DNA from: Hymenobacter metallicola
GTDB taxonomy: Bacteria > Bacteroidota > Bacteroidia > Cytophagales > Hymenobacteraceae
Direction: 5' to 3'
Assembly: GCF_004745645.1 (NCBI RefSeq)
Contig: NZ_SRMB01000001.1
Span: forward strand, 558,001 to 622,000
Length of the DNA stretch: 64,000 nt
The notes under the pieces were generated by a model. That model ran no database searches and was not told the DNA's origin. It saw nothing but the letters and a program-made list of their open reading frames with translations. The position numbers were made by a program, and so were the translations under genes. Shown one piece after another: positions 7,869 to 16,705 of this stretch. Numbering within the stretch: position 1 is the stretch's first letter; each line of letters starts with the position of its first letter.

Positions 7869-9739
7869 TACATCGTGTACTTGCGGCCCTTGTTCTGCTC
7901 CTTGAGGTAGGCCATCAGGGGCTGGAAGTAGTCGACCATGGCGCGGGCCGAGAGGTCTTCGCCGGTTTTCTCCTTCAGCACCTGCCGCCAGTCCTTGCTG
8001 GCGCCGGGGCGCATGATGTCGGCCAGGAACGAGCCCACTTCCTTGCTGCCGTAGTAGTTGGTAGCGTGCGGGTCCTGCTTCAGGATTTTCTTGCTGATAT
8101 GGTCGTGGAGCTGGAACAGGATGACGTACGAGAGGGCGTAGTCGTAGTACTGGGCCGGGTCGTCGTTGATGTGGGTTTTGGTGGCCGGGTCGAGGAAGTT
8201 TTCCCCCCGCGTACTGGGCGGCACGATGCCCTGGTACTTTTTCACCAGCTCCCACCACTTGGCGTTGAGCTGGTCGGCGGGCAGGTTGTCGGCGTAGAAG
8301 GAGTTTTCCCACTCGCTCATCACGCCCGAGGAGAAGGGGATGAAAGTCACGTAGTTCAGGGCTTCCTTGAGCAACGTCTGGGTTTGGTCGGTCTTGGCTT
8401 TAGCGTCCTGCAAGCCCAGGCCCACCAGGAAGGGCTTCTGGGTGGCGGCCAGGCCCATCAGGCTGCCCATGGCCTCGTGGTAGGCGCGGTTGGCCCCAGC
8501 CCGCAGCAGCACCGGCACCTCGGGGTTGGTGTAAGTGAGGTAGTAGTAAATGTGGCCCAGCTCGTGGTGGGTCGTTTCGTACCACTCGGTGTTGGGCTCC
8601 ACGCTCATCAGGCTCCTCACGTCGTTGTTGAGGTCCATGTGCCAGGCCGAAGCGTGGTTGTTCTTCTTGTAGGTAGCAGTTTTGGGCAGCGGGTAGAGGC
8701 TGCTTTTCTCCCAGAACACCGGCGGCAGGGCCTGAAAGCCCAGGCTCTGGTAAAACCGCTCGGCCTGCTTCACCTGCCATTCGGCGCCCTTCTTGGCCAG
8801 GGTGCCGTCCAGGTTCACGCCCTTCACCTCGACCATGGCACTCCAGTCCTGCCCCCAGCGGTTGGGCAGCCAGGAGGCGGGCAGGTAGTCGGGCACCTGC
8901 TTCTGGCCGTACTTTTTGGCCAGCTCGTAGCGGGCGTAGGTGTGCAGCTCCCGGTAGAGGGGCCGCAGCTCCTCGTTGATTTTGCGCATCAGCGTCATCA
9001 TTTCCTCCCGGCTCATGCCGTAGTCGGAGGCCTGGTAGGTGAAGTAGTCGGGGTAGCCCAGGGCCTGCACCGTCTGGTTGCGCAGGCCGCGCAGGTTCAG
9101 CAGGCCGTCCTTGAGCGTGGGGCCAATGGCCTTGCTGGCTTCCCAGATGGCCTGCCGCTTTTTGGGGTCTTTTTCCTTGCGCAGCAGCTCGTCCAGGTCG
9201 TTGGTCGTTACCGACTTGCCCTGGTACTTGTAGTCGAAGCCGTAGAGCTTTTCGGTCTGCTGGGTTTCGGCCTTGATGCGGCGCTTCACCACGTCGGCAA
9301 TGGTCTGGGGCGAGTTGGCGGCGTTATACAGGGCCGTTTGCAGCTGCTTCACCTGGATGTCGGTGAGCTGGTCCTTGTGCTCCAAGAGCTGGCGCAAATC
9401 GGCAATGTTCTGGCTGCTGCCGGTGAAGGCGGCCATGGCCTCGTTGGCCCGGGCCGTAGCCGCCGAGTTGGTCGTGTCGCCGGCCACGATGCGGGTGTTG
9501 GAGCGCCACTCGGCCTCCGCCGAGCGGGTGTAAAGCTGCTGGTACTGGGCCGAATAGTTGGCCAGAAACTCATCGGCCTGCCGGCCCCAATCGATAGGCG
9601 CGGGTGGGGTAGAAGCCTGAGCTGGAACAGCTTCGGTGGCCGGGGTAGTAGCCGTAGCGGTTTTGGCCGTGGGGGCGCAGGCCCACAGCGCCGAACCCAG
9701 CGTAGCCAGGGCCAGGCCGGAAATCAAAGGTTTTTTCAT
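7868..9739 (-). CDS. M2-family zinc metallopeptidase (ACE-like peptidyl-dipeptidase)
   Basis: A 623-residue exported lipoprotein (lipobox ALWAC near residue 20). The active site is HELGH at residues 392-396, with the third zinc ligand Glu422 in the ANRAYHEAMG motif. The stretch HHELGHIYYYLTYTN...LLRAGANRAYHEA is clearly that of angiotensin-converting-enzyme-like M2 peptidases, which remove dipeptides from peptide C-termini. The start at 9739 (MKKPLI) is set by the signal peptide; the frame stays open another 213 bp upstream only because it runs through a palindromic repeat. It leads a minus-strand run with the small coupled gene and an esterase, consistent with peptide catabolism in the periplasm. 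Confidence 0.92.
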   Translation of the reverse strand: MKKPLISGLALATLGSALWACAPTAKTATATTPATEAVPAQASTPPAPIDWGRQADEFLANYSAQYQQLYTRSAEAEWRSNTRIVAGDTTNSAATARANEAMAAFTGSSQNIADLRQLLEHKDQLTDIQVKQLQTALYNAANSPQTIADVVKRRIKAETQQTEKLYGFDYKYQGKSVTTNDLDELLRKEKDPKKRQAIWEASKAIGPTLKDGLLNLRGLRNQTVQALGYPDYFTYQASDYGMSREEMMTLMRKINEELRPLYRELHTYARYELAKKYGQKQVPDYLPASWLPNRWGQDWSAMVEVKGVNLDGTLAKKGAEWQVKQAERFYQSLGFQALPPVFWEKSSLYPLPKTATYKKNNHASAWHMDLNNDVRSLMSVEPNTEWYETTHHELGHIYYYLTYTNPEVPVLLRAGANRAYHEAMGSLMGLAATQKPFLVGLGLQDAKAKTDQTQTLLKEALNYVTFIPFSSGVMSEWENSFYADNLPADQLNAKWWELVKKYQGIVPPSTRGENFLDPATKTHINDDPAQYYDYALSYVILFQLHDHISKKILKQDPHATNYYGSKEVGSFLADIMRPGASKDWRQVLKEKTGEDLSARAMVDYFQPLMAYLKEQNKGRKYTM

Positions 9740-9822
9740 TGGAAGGGAAGAGGAGCGGAAAGGGCAACAAGTATTTCGCTGGCTAAAATAGCCACTTGCC
9801 GACAAAACGGCCGAAGTCGGAT

Positions 9823-10134
9823 CTTTCGTGTCATTGCGAGGCGCAGCCGAAGCAATCCGTCCTCTGCGCAGGTAGTCCCGCTCTTTTACCAGAAAGCCCT
9901 TACCCGTAAGCAACGAGTAAGGGCTTTGTATTGCTGGCGTGTAGAGACGCATACTTGCGTCTCAATCGTTGCTGAGGGTGCTTAGCCCGGAATTGTTGGG
10001 GCGCCGTCGTTCAACGACGAGACGCAAGTATGCGTCTCTACATCGGGCCACGATAAAGGGCTTTCTGGTTAAAGAGCGTGTCTACCTGCGCAGAGGACGG
10101 ATTGCTTCGGCTGCGCCTCGCAATGACACGAAAG
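9823..10134. repeat. Nested palindromic element (two inverted-repeat families)
   Basis: The outer arms, 9823-9902 and 10056-10134, are about 80 bp each and nearly identical in inverted orientation (starting CTTTCGTGTCATTGCGAGG). Inside lies a second, perfect 23-bp inverted repeat, GTAGAGACGCATACTTGCG at 9941 and its complement ending at 10041. The right edge lies two bases from the stop codon of the M90 peptidase gene. No target-site duplication or open frame of interest is visible. Confidence 0.8.
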
Positions 10135-10136
10135 AG

Positions 10137-11084
<948 letters not shown>

Positions 11085-11126
11085 GGGCGGCTAAACGCGG
11101 CAGCAGGCGTTAGGTTGGGGTAATTC

Positions 11127-12431
11127 TTATTTCGGCTGGGCCTCTACGTCGGGGTTGCGGCCCAGGCGGTAGCCCAGGCCCAGGCGCAGAGCGAAGTTGG
11201 AACCGAAAAGGGCGCCCTTGTCATCCTCGACATTACCGGTCACGTAAAGCTGCCCGTCTAGGCTTACTGTCAAGCGTTTATGCCGCCACCCTGTGCTTAT
11301 ATTAGGCAGCAGCGTAGTACTCGCGTATCCCAGGTCTTGGGGATTGGGCGTGAACAAGGGGTTGGCATTGTCTACGACTTTCGGCTTTATTACCTTATTC
11401 AGCTCATAGCCCAGGCCCACGAACCATTGCTGGTCGTGGGGCAGCGGCAAGAAAACCCTGACGCCCAGGCGGGCCGTGCCCAGTAATGCCTGGTACGTGA
11501 AAGGAGCGTACACAATACCGCCTTGGTCGGCCGCAAAGTACCGCTGCCCCTTGCTGCGAAAAGAGCTGAGGCTAAGCTCCCCATACACGGCAGTCCGGCG
11601 GCCGGGTTGAAACAGTTCGGCGTACAAGCCGCCAAAGGGGCGGGGGCGGCAATCCACGCAGGCGCCGTCGGTGGTGGGATTGTACAAAGGAGTATAAACA
11701 CTCTCAATCCGATTGTAGCGCACCCCGGCCAGGAGGCCCCCCTGAAAAGCGGTCCGGCGGCGGGGCCGGGACTCTGCCAGCCAGCTTCGGGTGGGTTGCT
11801 GGTTGGGTGTGCACTTGGTGGTATAGGTCTGAATGACGGCGGCCAGTCCTTCGGGGGTAAAAGGAATTTTGCTGGCTTGCTCGACGGCGGCCGGGCAGTT
11901 GCCAAACAGCAGGTTCAATTGGGTTTGGTAGTTGTTGCCGTCCGTAATAACCCGGTTGCCCGTGGTGTTGCGCAGGTATTTTCGCTCACTCAGATCCAGA
12001 ATGGGCTGGCCGGGCAGGTGAATGAGGTAGTGGGGAGTGCTTGTCGTAACAACCCGCAGGAGCATAACCGGCCCTTCCAGCAGCACATCCGCCAGCACGG
12101 AGTCGCGCCGGACATCCGGGCTGTAGCCCAGGGTCAGTTTTTCCAGCCGGGTTTCGGCCGCGTGGTCGATGGGCAGCACTTCGTAGCGGAAGTAACGCCC
12201 TTGCGTGAAGCTCACGGCCCGCAGCTGCCGCGGTTTGAAGACTTGGTCGGGACTATCGGCCTGGGCCCGAAAGCGGATAGACGTAGGCGGCTCGGTCCAG
12301 AAGTTGTTTTCAATCAGGCCGCGCAGGGTGTCGCCGTTGCTTTGCACCAGCAGGCCGGGTTCAAAAGCCTGGGCTTGCAGGTGGGCCGCGCAAAGGCTAA
12401 AGCAGGCGGCAAGGAGTAAGCGTCGAATCAT
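11127..12431 (-). CDS. Exported protein, probable outer-membrane beta-barrel at C-terminus
   Basis: A 434-residue protein with a clear signal peptide (IRRLLLAACFSLCAAHLQAQ). Residues about 25-200 contain a repeat-poor region with LLVQSNGDTLRGLIENNFW, common at the N-termini of Bacteroidota outer-membrane proteins of unknown role. From about residue 230 the pattern of alternating hydrophobic and polar strands (GGLYAELFQPGRRTAVYGELSLSS, FVGLGYELNKV, FALRLGLGYRLG) suggests a small beta-barrel. The start at 12431 is given by the signal peptide. It lies 31 bp downstream of the phosphatase gene and 42 bp upstream of the M90 peptidase gene. Confidence 0.65.
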   Translation of the reverse strand: MIRRLLLAACFSLCAAHLQAQAFEPGLLVQSNGDTLRGLIENNFWTEPPTSIRFRAQADSPDQVFKPRQLRAVSFTQGRYFRYEVLPIDHAAETRLEKLTLGYSPDVRRDSVLADVLLEGPVMLLRVVTTSTPHYLIHLPGQPILDLSERKYLRNTTGNRVITDGNNYQTQLNLLFGNCPAAVEQASKIPFTPEGLAAVIQTYTTKCTPNQQPTRSWLAESRPRRRTAFQGGLLAGVRYNRIESVYTPLYNPTTDGACVDCRPRPFGGLYAELFQPGRRTAVYGELSLSSFRSKGQRYFAADQGGIVYAPFTYQALLGTARLGVRVFLPLPHDQQWFVGLGYELNKVIKPKVVDNANPLFTPNPQDLGYASTTLLPNISTGWRHKRLTVSLDGQLYVTGNVEDDKGALFGSNFALRLGLGYRLGRNPDVEAQPK

Positions 12432-12462
12432 ACGTTGCAATAGGTACTTGATGAATGGTGTG

Positions 12463-12783
12463 TTAGAGTTGGGGGAGGTGCTCCCGCAGCCGCTCGCGCA
12501 GCAGCTCGACCAGCAGGGGCGCCAGAAACTGAAATTTGTCGGGAATGCGCAGGTTGATAATAGGCTTGCCGGCCAGGGCTTCCCCAAACTTGTCGCGCAG
12601 AATATCAGCGTGGCGCCGCTCCATCACGAAGATGACGTCGGCCCAGCCCAACTGGCCGGCCGTCACCCGCACCCGGGCGCCCGGCTCGGTGCCGGCCGAG
12701 CGGGCCTCGTAGTGCGGGTGGTCGTCGAAGAGCCGCTCGGCCGTGAGGCTGCGCCAGCGGTTCTGGCTGCAGATAAACAGCAG
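12463..12783 (-). CDS. Low-molecular-weight tyrosine-phosphatase-like protein (COG4551 type), no ATG start
   Basis: Reading the minus strand upstream of a short GTG-initiated frame (12672) gives an uninterrupted continuation LLFICSQNRWRSLTAERLF, the CX5R phosphate-binding loop of small tyrosine phosphatases of the COG4551 type. It continues with ARSAGTEP, WADVIFVMERRH and ends IPDKFQFLAPLLVELL. At about 106 residues the domain is full length for this family. The frame has no ATG, GTG or TTG between the CX5R motif and the in-frame stop at 12841-12843. The best match to family N-termini is a CTG at 12783 or 12780, so either a rare start or a lost start codon is involved. Confidence 0.75.
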   Translation of the reverse strand: MLFICSQNRWRSLTAERLFDDHPHYEARSAGTEPGARVRVTAGQLGWADVIFVMERRHADILRDKFGEALAGKPIINLRIPDKFQFLAPLLVELLRERLREHLPQL

Positions 12784-12833
12784 TTGGCGGGGCTGAGAGG
12801 CTGAGGTTTGTAAAGAAGCGCTGATAACGTAAG

Positions 12834-13430
12834 CTACTTTTTAAGCGTGAGTTTCTCGATGGAAGCGAGCAGCGCCTTCCGGTTTTTCGCTGATTTGATA
12901 AAGGGTGGCAGTCTTTCAACCATAGGTGAGAAAGTAGTAGTCTGCCGTTGCCGCAGCTTTGCCTGAATATATTCTTTCAGATGCTGCAGATGTTCGTAGG
13001 TATAGGCCCATAAAATTGCTGCACCAAACGAGTCTTGTAGCCAAAGCTTGGAGCCGAAATATGGCTCGGTTTCTCCATCCTGCACTTGGGGTGGTACATA
13101 ATCCTCGTAAATGGGAGTGAACCTATTGCTAAGGCGGCAAGCCGGACATTTGAGGAGGACGAAGCTGGTCTTCTGCTTTACGGCTGGAAGCGTAACCTCT
13201 ACCCGATATCCGCAATCTGGACAGTATCGGTTCACAGATACCTTATAGAGCCCCCGTTGCGCAAGGCCCCGATGACACGTGGAGCAATGAAATTCGTACT
13301 GGCCGGACGCTGAATTCTTGGTGACTTCGGCCCGGTGCCGGCAATGTGGACACTCGACAACGAATGTATCGGTGAAACTATAAATGGTGCGAGGACCACC
13401 GGTAAAACGAGTTATAGTTTCGTCTTTCAT
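12834..13430 (-). CDS. Protein with two zinc-ribbon-like Cys pairs sets
   Basis: A 198-residue protein with four CxxC pairs: CPHC and CSTC (residues about 28-58), then CPDC and CPAC (about 73-102). These form two zinc ribbons in tandem. The C-terminal half is helical, with no known motif. It has no signal peptide. I do not recognise a specific family. It lies 29 bp downstream of the DEAD-box helicase and 50 bp upstream of the phosphatase, all on the same strand. A nucleic-acid-binding role is plausible from the ribbons and the helicase neighbour but unproven. Confidence 0.65.
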   Translation of the reverse strand: MKDETITRFTGGPRTIYSFTDTFVVECPHCRHRAEVTKNSASGQYEFHCSTCHRGLAQRGLYKVSVNRYCPDCGYRVEVTLPAVKQKTSFVLLKCPACRLSNRFTPIYEDYVPPQVQDGETEPYFGSKLWLQDSFGAAILWAYTYEHLQHLKEYIQAKLRQRQTTTFSPMVERLPPFIKSAKNRKALLASIEKLTLKK

Positions 13431-13459
13431 GTGGTAAGTCCTCGCACCATAATCTGCTT

Positions 13460-14842
13460 TTATTCCACCACCGACACCCGAATCTTGCGGCCCTTAATCT
13501 TGGCGCCCGTCACGCGGTTGGCTACTTCCTGGGCCTGTTCCCGGGGCACGGCCACGTAGCTGTAGTGGTCAAACACCTCGATATGGCCGACGGCGTCGCG
13601 CTCCAGGCCGCCGTGGGCCACGAAGGTTCCGACCAGGTCGTGGGCACTGACTTTGTCGCGGCGGCCAGCCGATACGTGCAGGGTCGTGCTGGTGGGGCGG
13701 GGGGCTTTGGGCGCGGCGGGCGGCAGCTTGGGCGCGTGCATGTCCTGCCACTGGATGGTTTCGGCCACCGGCCATTTCTGCACGTGCTTCTGCTCGTGGG
13801 GCGTCGCCAGGATGTGGGCCACGCCCTCGGCGCCGGCCCGGGCCGTGCGGCCGGCCCGGTGCTGGAAGGAATCGGCCTTGTCGGGCGCGTCGTACTGGAT
13901 GACCGTGTCGAGGGCCGTTACGTCGAGGCCCCGGGCGGCCACGTCGGTGGCGACGACCACCTGACTGGAGCCGTTGCGCAGCTTCATCAGGGCTTTGTCG
14001 CGCTCGGGCTGGGGCATTTTACCGTGCAGCACCTCGGCTGCTACGCCCCGGCCCTGCAGGAAGCGGGCCAGCTCGGTGCACTTCTCGCGGGTGTTGCAGA
14101 AAATCAGGGCCCGGCCGGTTTCGGGCTGGTGCAGCAGGTGTAGCAACGCGGCGGGCTTCTTCTCGATGGGACCCACGTGGCCGCGCAAGCTTAGGTTTTC
14201 GGGCAGAGTGCCTTCGTCTTCCCCGGCGTTCACCACCCGAGGCCGGGTCAGGTTCTTGCGAATCAAGTCCAACACCTTGTCCGACATCGTGGCCGAGAAC
14301 AGCAAAGTCTGGCGGCGGCGGGGCAGGCGCTTGATGATTTCGACCAGCTCGTCCTGGAAGCCCAGCTCCAGGAGCTTGTCGGCCTCGTCCAGAATCAGGA
14401 CTTTGAGCTGGTTGGGAATAATGGTGCGGCGCTCGAAGTGGTCGAGCAAACGGCCGGGCGTGGCCACTACAATGTGGGGCGCCTGCTTCAGGGAAGCTGT
14501 TTCGTCGCGGAAGGCGTGGCCGCCGTAGAAGGCCGCCACCCGCAGGTTGGGCGTGTACTTGCCGAGCTTTTTCAGCGCGTCGCGCACCTGCAGGGCCAGC
14601 TCCCGGGCCGGCACCAGTACGATAATCTGCACCGCGTCGAGCTTCAGGTCAACCTGGTGCAGGATAGACAAGCCGTAGGCGGCCGTTTTGCCCGAGCCGG
14701 TGGGCGCCTGCCCCACCACGTCCTGCCCGGCCAGCGCCATCGGAATTACTTGCTCCTGAACGGGCGTAGGAACGGTAAAATTCAGCTCGTCGAGAGCTTG
14801 TATCAAAGACGGCGCGAGGCCAAGGTCGGCAAAAGAGGGCAT
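13460..14842 (-). CDS. DEAD-box RNA helicase with DbpA-type RNA-binding domain
   Basis: A 460-residue helicase. Visible motifs are the Q-motif region (FTVPTPVQEQVIPMAL), Walker A APTGSGKT, PTREL-equivalent VPARELALQ, DEAD in LDEADKLLELGF, SAT in LLFSATMS, ATDVAARGLD and HRAGRTARAG. The C-terminal 75 residues (KVSAHDLVGTFVAHGGLERDAVGHIEVFDHYSYVAV) match the DbpA-type RNA-binding domain, which in DbpA targets 23S rRNA. It is likely a ribosome-assembly helicase. A TACCTTTG promoter element sits 23 bp upstream of the start codon. The four minus-strand genes that follow are close enough to share transcription. Confidence 0.93.
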   Translation of the reverse strand: MPSFADLGLAPSLIQALDELNFTVPTPVQEQVIPMALAGQDVVGQAPTGSGKTAAYGLSILHQVDLKLDAVQIIVLVPARELALQVRDALKKLGKYTPNLRVAAFYGGHAFRDETASLKQAPHIVVATPGRLLDHFERRTIIPNQLKVLILDEADKLLELGFQDELVEIIKRLPRRRQTLLFSATMSDKVLDLIRKNLTRPRVVNAGEDEGTLPENLSLRGHVGPIEKKPAALLHLLHQPETGRALIFCNTREKCTELARFLQGRGVAAEVLHGKMPQPERDKALMKLRNGSSQVVVATDVAARGLDVTALDTVIQYDAPDKADSFQHRAGRTARAGAEGVAHILATPHEQKHVQKWPVAETIQWQDMHAPKLPPAAPKAPRPTSTTLHVSAGRRDKVSAHDLVGTFVAHGGLERDAVGHIEVFDHYSYVAVPREQAQEVANRVTGAKIKGRKIRVSVVE

Positions 14843-14864
14843 GCGAAACGGTATAGTATAAATG

Positions 14865-14872
14865 CAAAGGTA
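14865..14872 (-). promoter_or_regulatory. -7 promoter element for the DEAD-box helicase
   Basis: TACCTTTG reads on the minus strand at 14872-14865, matching the Bacteroidota TAnnTTTG element, and the ATG follows 22 bases later. No good TTG element lies at the expected distance, so only half of the promoter is supported. Confidence 0.45.
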
Positions 14873-15039
14873 CGCCGGATTTCGGCAGCCGCCGCGGGTC
14901 GGCTGTGGATAGCAAGCGGCTGGCCTGGGGAGCTAGCCTGGGGACTGGTCGCGGGGCCGGCCGTAAGGCGTGCCCCGCCGCGCGGTGCCTACTGCGGCTG
15001 CCGGTGTTTGGTGGCTTTACTACGGGCGTTTGGCCCTAC

Positions 15040-16005
15040 TTACCAACGGCCGGAGGCCCCGCGCTTTTTCTCCTCCGGAATGTCGACCAGGCGGTAGCGC
15101 ACAGCGTTTTTCTTGGGGCGAATATCCATGCCAACGTAGTGCGCATACACTTTGGTAAAGCAGGCACCGAAGTAGAAAATCATGGCCGAGTAGAACACAA
15201 ACAGCAGCACCAGTACGATGCTGGAGGCGTGGCCGTAGATTGGGCCCAGGTTGCGGGGCACCAGCAAGTGGCCCAGGGCAAACTCGCCCAGGTCGATGAG
15301 CACGGCCGTCAGTACGGCCCCGCGCAGCACCGCCTTCCAGGGCACGTGGGCGTAGCTGAGGTTGCGAAACGTGACGCCGCACCACACGGCCAGAATCAGC
15401 AAGGACACCAGCTGGTTGAGCGTCTGCACCAGGAAATAGCCGAAATTGGGGTCGAAGCCGCGGATGTAGTCGGCAAAAAAGGCCAGCAGCGCGTCGCTCA
15501 GAAAGGCTACCAAAGACAGCAGGCCCGTCGTCAGGAGCAGGCCCAGAGAACGGCTGCGCTCCTTGAGCATCTTGCTGAAGCGGCCTGTCGTGCGGGTAGT
15601 ACGCACCTGCCAGAGCTGGTTCAGCGAGTTTTGAATGACGACGAACAGGGTGGTAGAAATAAAGAGCAGAAAGGCAAAGCCCAGCCAAGTCAGCAGGCGG
15701 CTGCGCTCCACGTTGGTTACGTTGAGCAGAATCTGCTCGACGAGCTCGGCGGCCGAGGTACCCAGCAGGGCCGAAAGCTTGTTGAGCAGCAACTGCCGCA
15801 CGCCCGAGGTAGAATACACCGACCCCAGCAGTTGAATCAGGATAATCAGGATGGGCGGCAGGGCAAACGTAGTGAAGAAGGCCGTGGACGCGCCCAACCG
15901 GAGCGGGTCATTCAGGGCAAATTCCCGGGCCGCCCGCTTTAGCAGCAGGAAGAAATCTGTCCAGACTTTTCGCCGGGGCTGCCCCGGCTGGCGTACATTT
16001 GTCAT
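15040..16005 (-). CDS. YihY/BrkB-family membrane protein
   Basis: A 321-residue integral membrane protein of the YihY/virulence factor BrkB family: NDPLRLGASTAFFTTFALPPILIILIQLLG, later LTWLGFAFLLFISTTLFVVIQNSLNQLW and the C-terminal YFGACFTKVYAHYVG. About six membrane helices. Despite the old name RNase BN these proteins are inner-membrane proteins of uncertain function, possibly transporters. The start was placed at 16005 (MTNVRQPGQ); an ATG at 16089 would add 28 residues that overlap the divergent gene's leader. The C-terminal tail is basic and cytoplasmic. Confidence 0.85.
   Translation of the reverse strand: MTNVRQPGQPRRKVWTDFFLLLKRAAREFALNDPLRLGASTAFFTTFALPPILIILIQLLGSVYSTSGVRQLLLNKLSALLGTSAAELVEQILLNVTNVERSRLLTWLGFAFLLFISTTLFVVIQNSLNQLWQVRTTRTTGRFSKMLKERSRSLGLLLTTGLLSLVAFLSDALLAFFADYIRGFDPNFGYFLVQTLNQLVSLLILAVWCGVTFRNLSYAHVPWKAVLRGAVLTAVLIDLGEFALGHLLVPRNLGPIYGHASSIVLVLLFVFYSAMIFYFGACFTKVYAHYVGMDIRPKKNAVRYRLVDIPEEKKRGASGRW
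15994..16001 (+). promoter_or_regulatory. -7 promoter element for the DUF2062 gene
   Basis: TACATTTG on the plus strand matches TAnnTTTG and lies about 100 bp before the proposed start of the DUF2062 gene. It overlaps the first codons of the divergent YihY gene, so the two genes' transcripts overlap or their starts are mis-set. Confidence 0.4.
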
Positions 16006-16104
16006 CGGCTTCGCGTACGAACTTCGGCGCCCGGCCGTTTGGTGCGAAGAGCGAAGGTAAGGTGCCGGCGTCGTACTGCCCAGACTCATTTTTTTGCCCT
16101 GCCC

Positions 16105-16635
16105 GTGTCTTCTCCGTCTTCGTCCGTGCTGCCTTCTGCCCCGCCCCAACGCCCCGGCAACTGGTGGCGCCGCCGCGTCGTGGACCCGGTGCGCAACATC
16201 CTCAAGCAAGGCCTGACCCCGCCCCAGCTCGCCCTAACCATGGCCCTGGGCATACCCATGGGCCTGGTGCCGATTCTGGGCATTACCACGCTGCTGGCCA
16301 CCTTCACGGCCGTGCGCCTGCGCCTGAACGTGGCCGCCATGCTCATCGTCAGCCACCTGATGAGCCCGTTTCAACTAATCGTGCTGATTCCGCTGATGCG
16401 GCTGGGGGCCCGCTTGCTGGGCAACGGCCAAGGCCCCGAACTGACCATCGACCAGCTGAGCACCCTCTTCAAGCACGACTGGACCAGTGCCCTGGCTTTG
16501 CTGTGGCGGGCGGGCCTGGGGGCCGTGCTGCTCTGGGTGGTGCTATCCATTCCGCTGGGCCTGCTGCTCTACTTTGCGCTCAAGCCCGTTTTTCGGCGTT
16601 TGCTGGCCCGGCAGACGGTTGCCACGCCCTTGTGA
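16105..16635 (+). CDS. DUF2062 membrane protein
   Basis: About 176 residues with two to three membrane segments (LTMALGIPMGLVPILGITTLLATFTAV and VLLWVVLSIPLGLLLYFALKPVF). The stretch RVVDPVRNILKQGLTPPQLALTMALGIPMGLVPILG is characteristic of the DUF2062 family, found alone or fused to glycosyltransferases; function unknown. No ATG is available at the N-terminus. I favour the GTG at 16105 over an upstream start at 16039 since the upstream residues are unconserved-looking and overlap the divergent gene's leader. Confidence 0.7.
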   Translation: MSSPSSSVLPSAPPQRPGNWWRRRVVDPVRNILKQGLTPPQLALTMALGIPMGLVPILGITTLLATFTAVRLRLNVAAMLIVSHLMSPFQLIVLIPLMRLGARLLGNGQGPELTIDQLSTLFKHDWTSALALLWRAGLGAVLLWVVLSIPLGLLLYFALKPVFRRLLARQTVATPL

Positions 16636-16654
16636 TTGACCAATAAGTAGCCAT

Positions 16655-16688
16655 AAAAAAAGCTCCGACGTTAAGCGGAGCTTTTTTT
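16655..16688. terminator. Bidirectional terminator between convergent genes
   Basis: AGCTCCG (16661-16667) pairs with CGGAGCT (16676-16682), flanked by a run of A on the left and a run of T on the right, so it can serve both the DUF2062 gene and the SseB-like gene. Confidence 0.85.
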
Positions 16689-16705
16689 ATGAAAGTTATG
16701 GGAGG

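Noticed and set aside
9740..9952. N-terminal extension of the M2 peptidase frame
   Set aside because: It runs through a palindromic repeat and precedes a good lipoprotein signal peptide, so translation should start at 9739.
8066..9985. 639-codon open frame on the plus strand across the M2 peptidase gene
   Set aside because: Antisense shadow of the peptidase; Val/Gly/His/Leu-rich translation without motifs.
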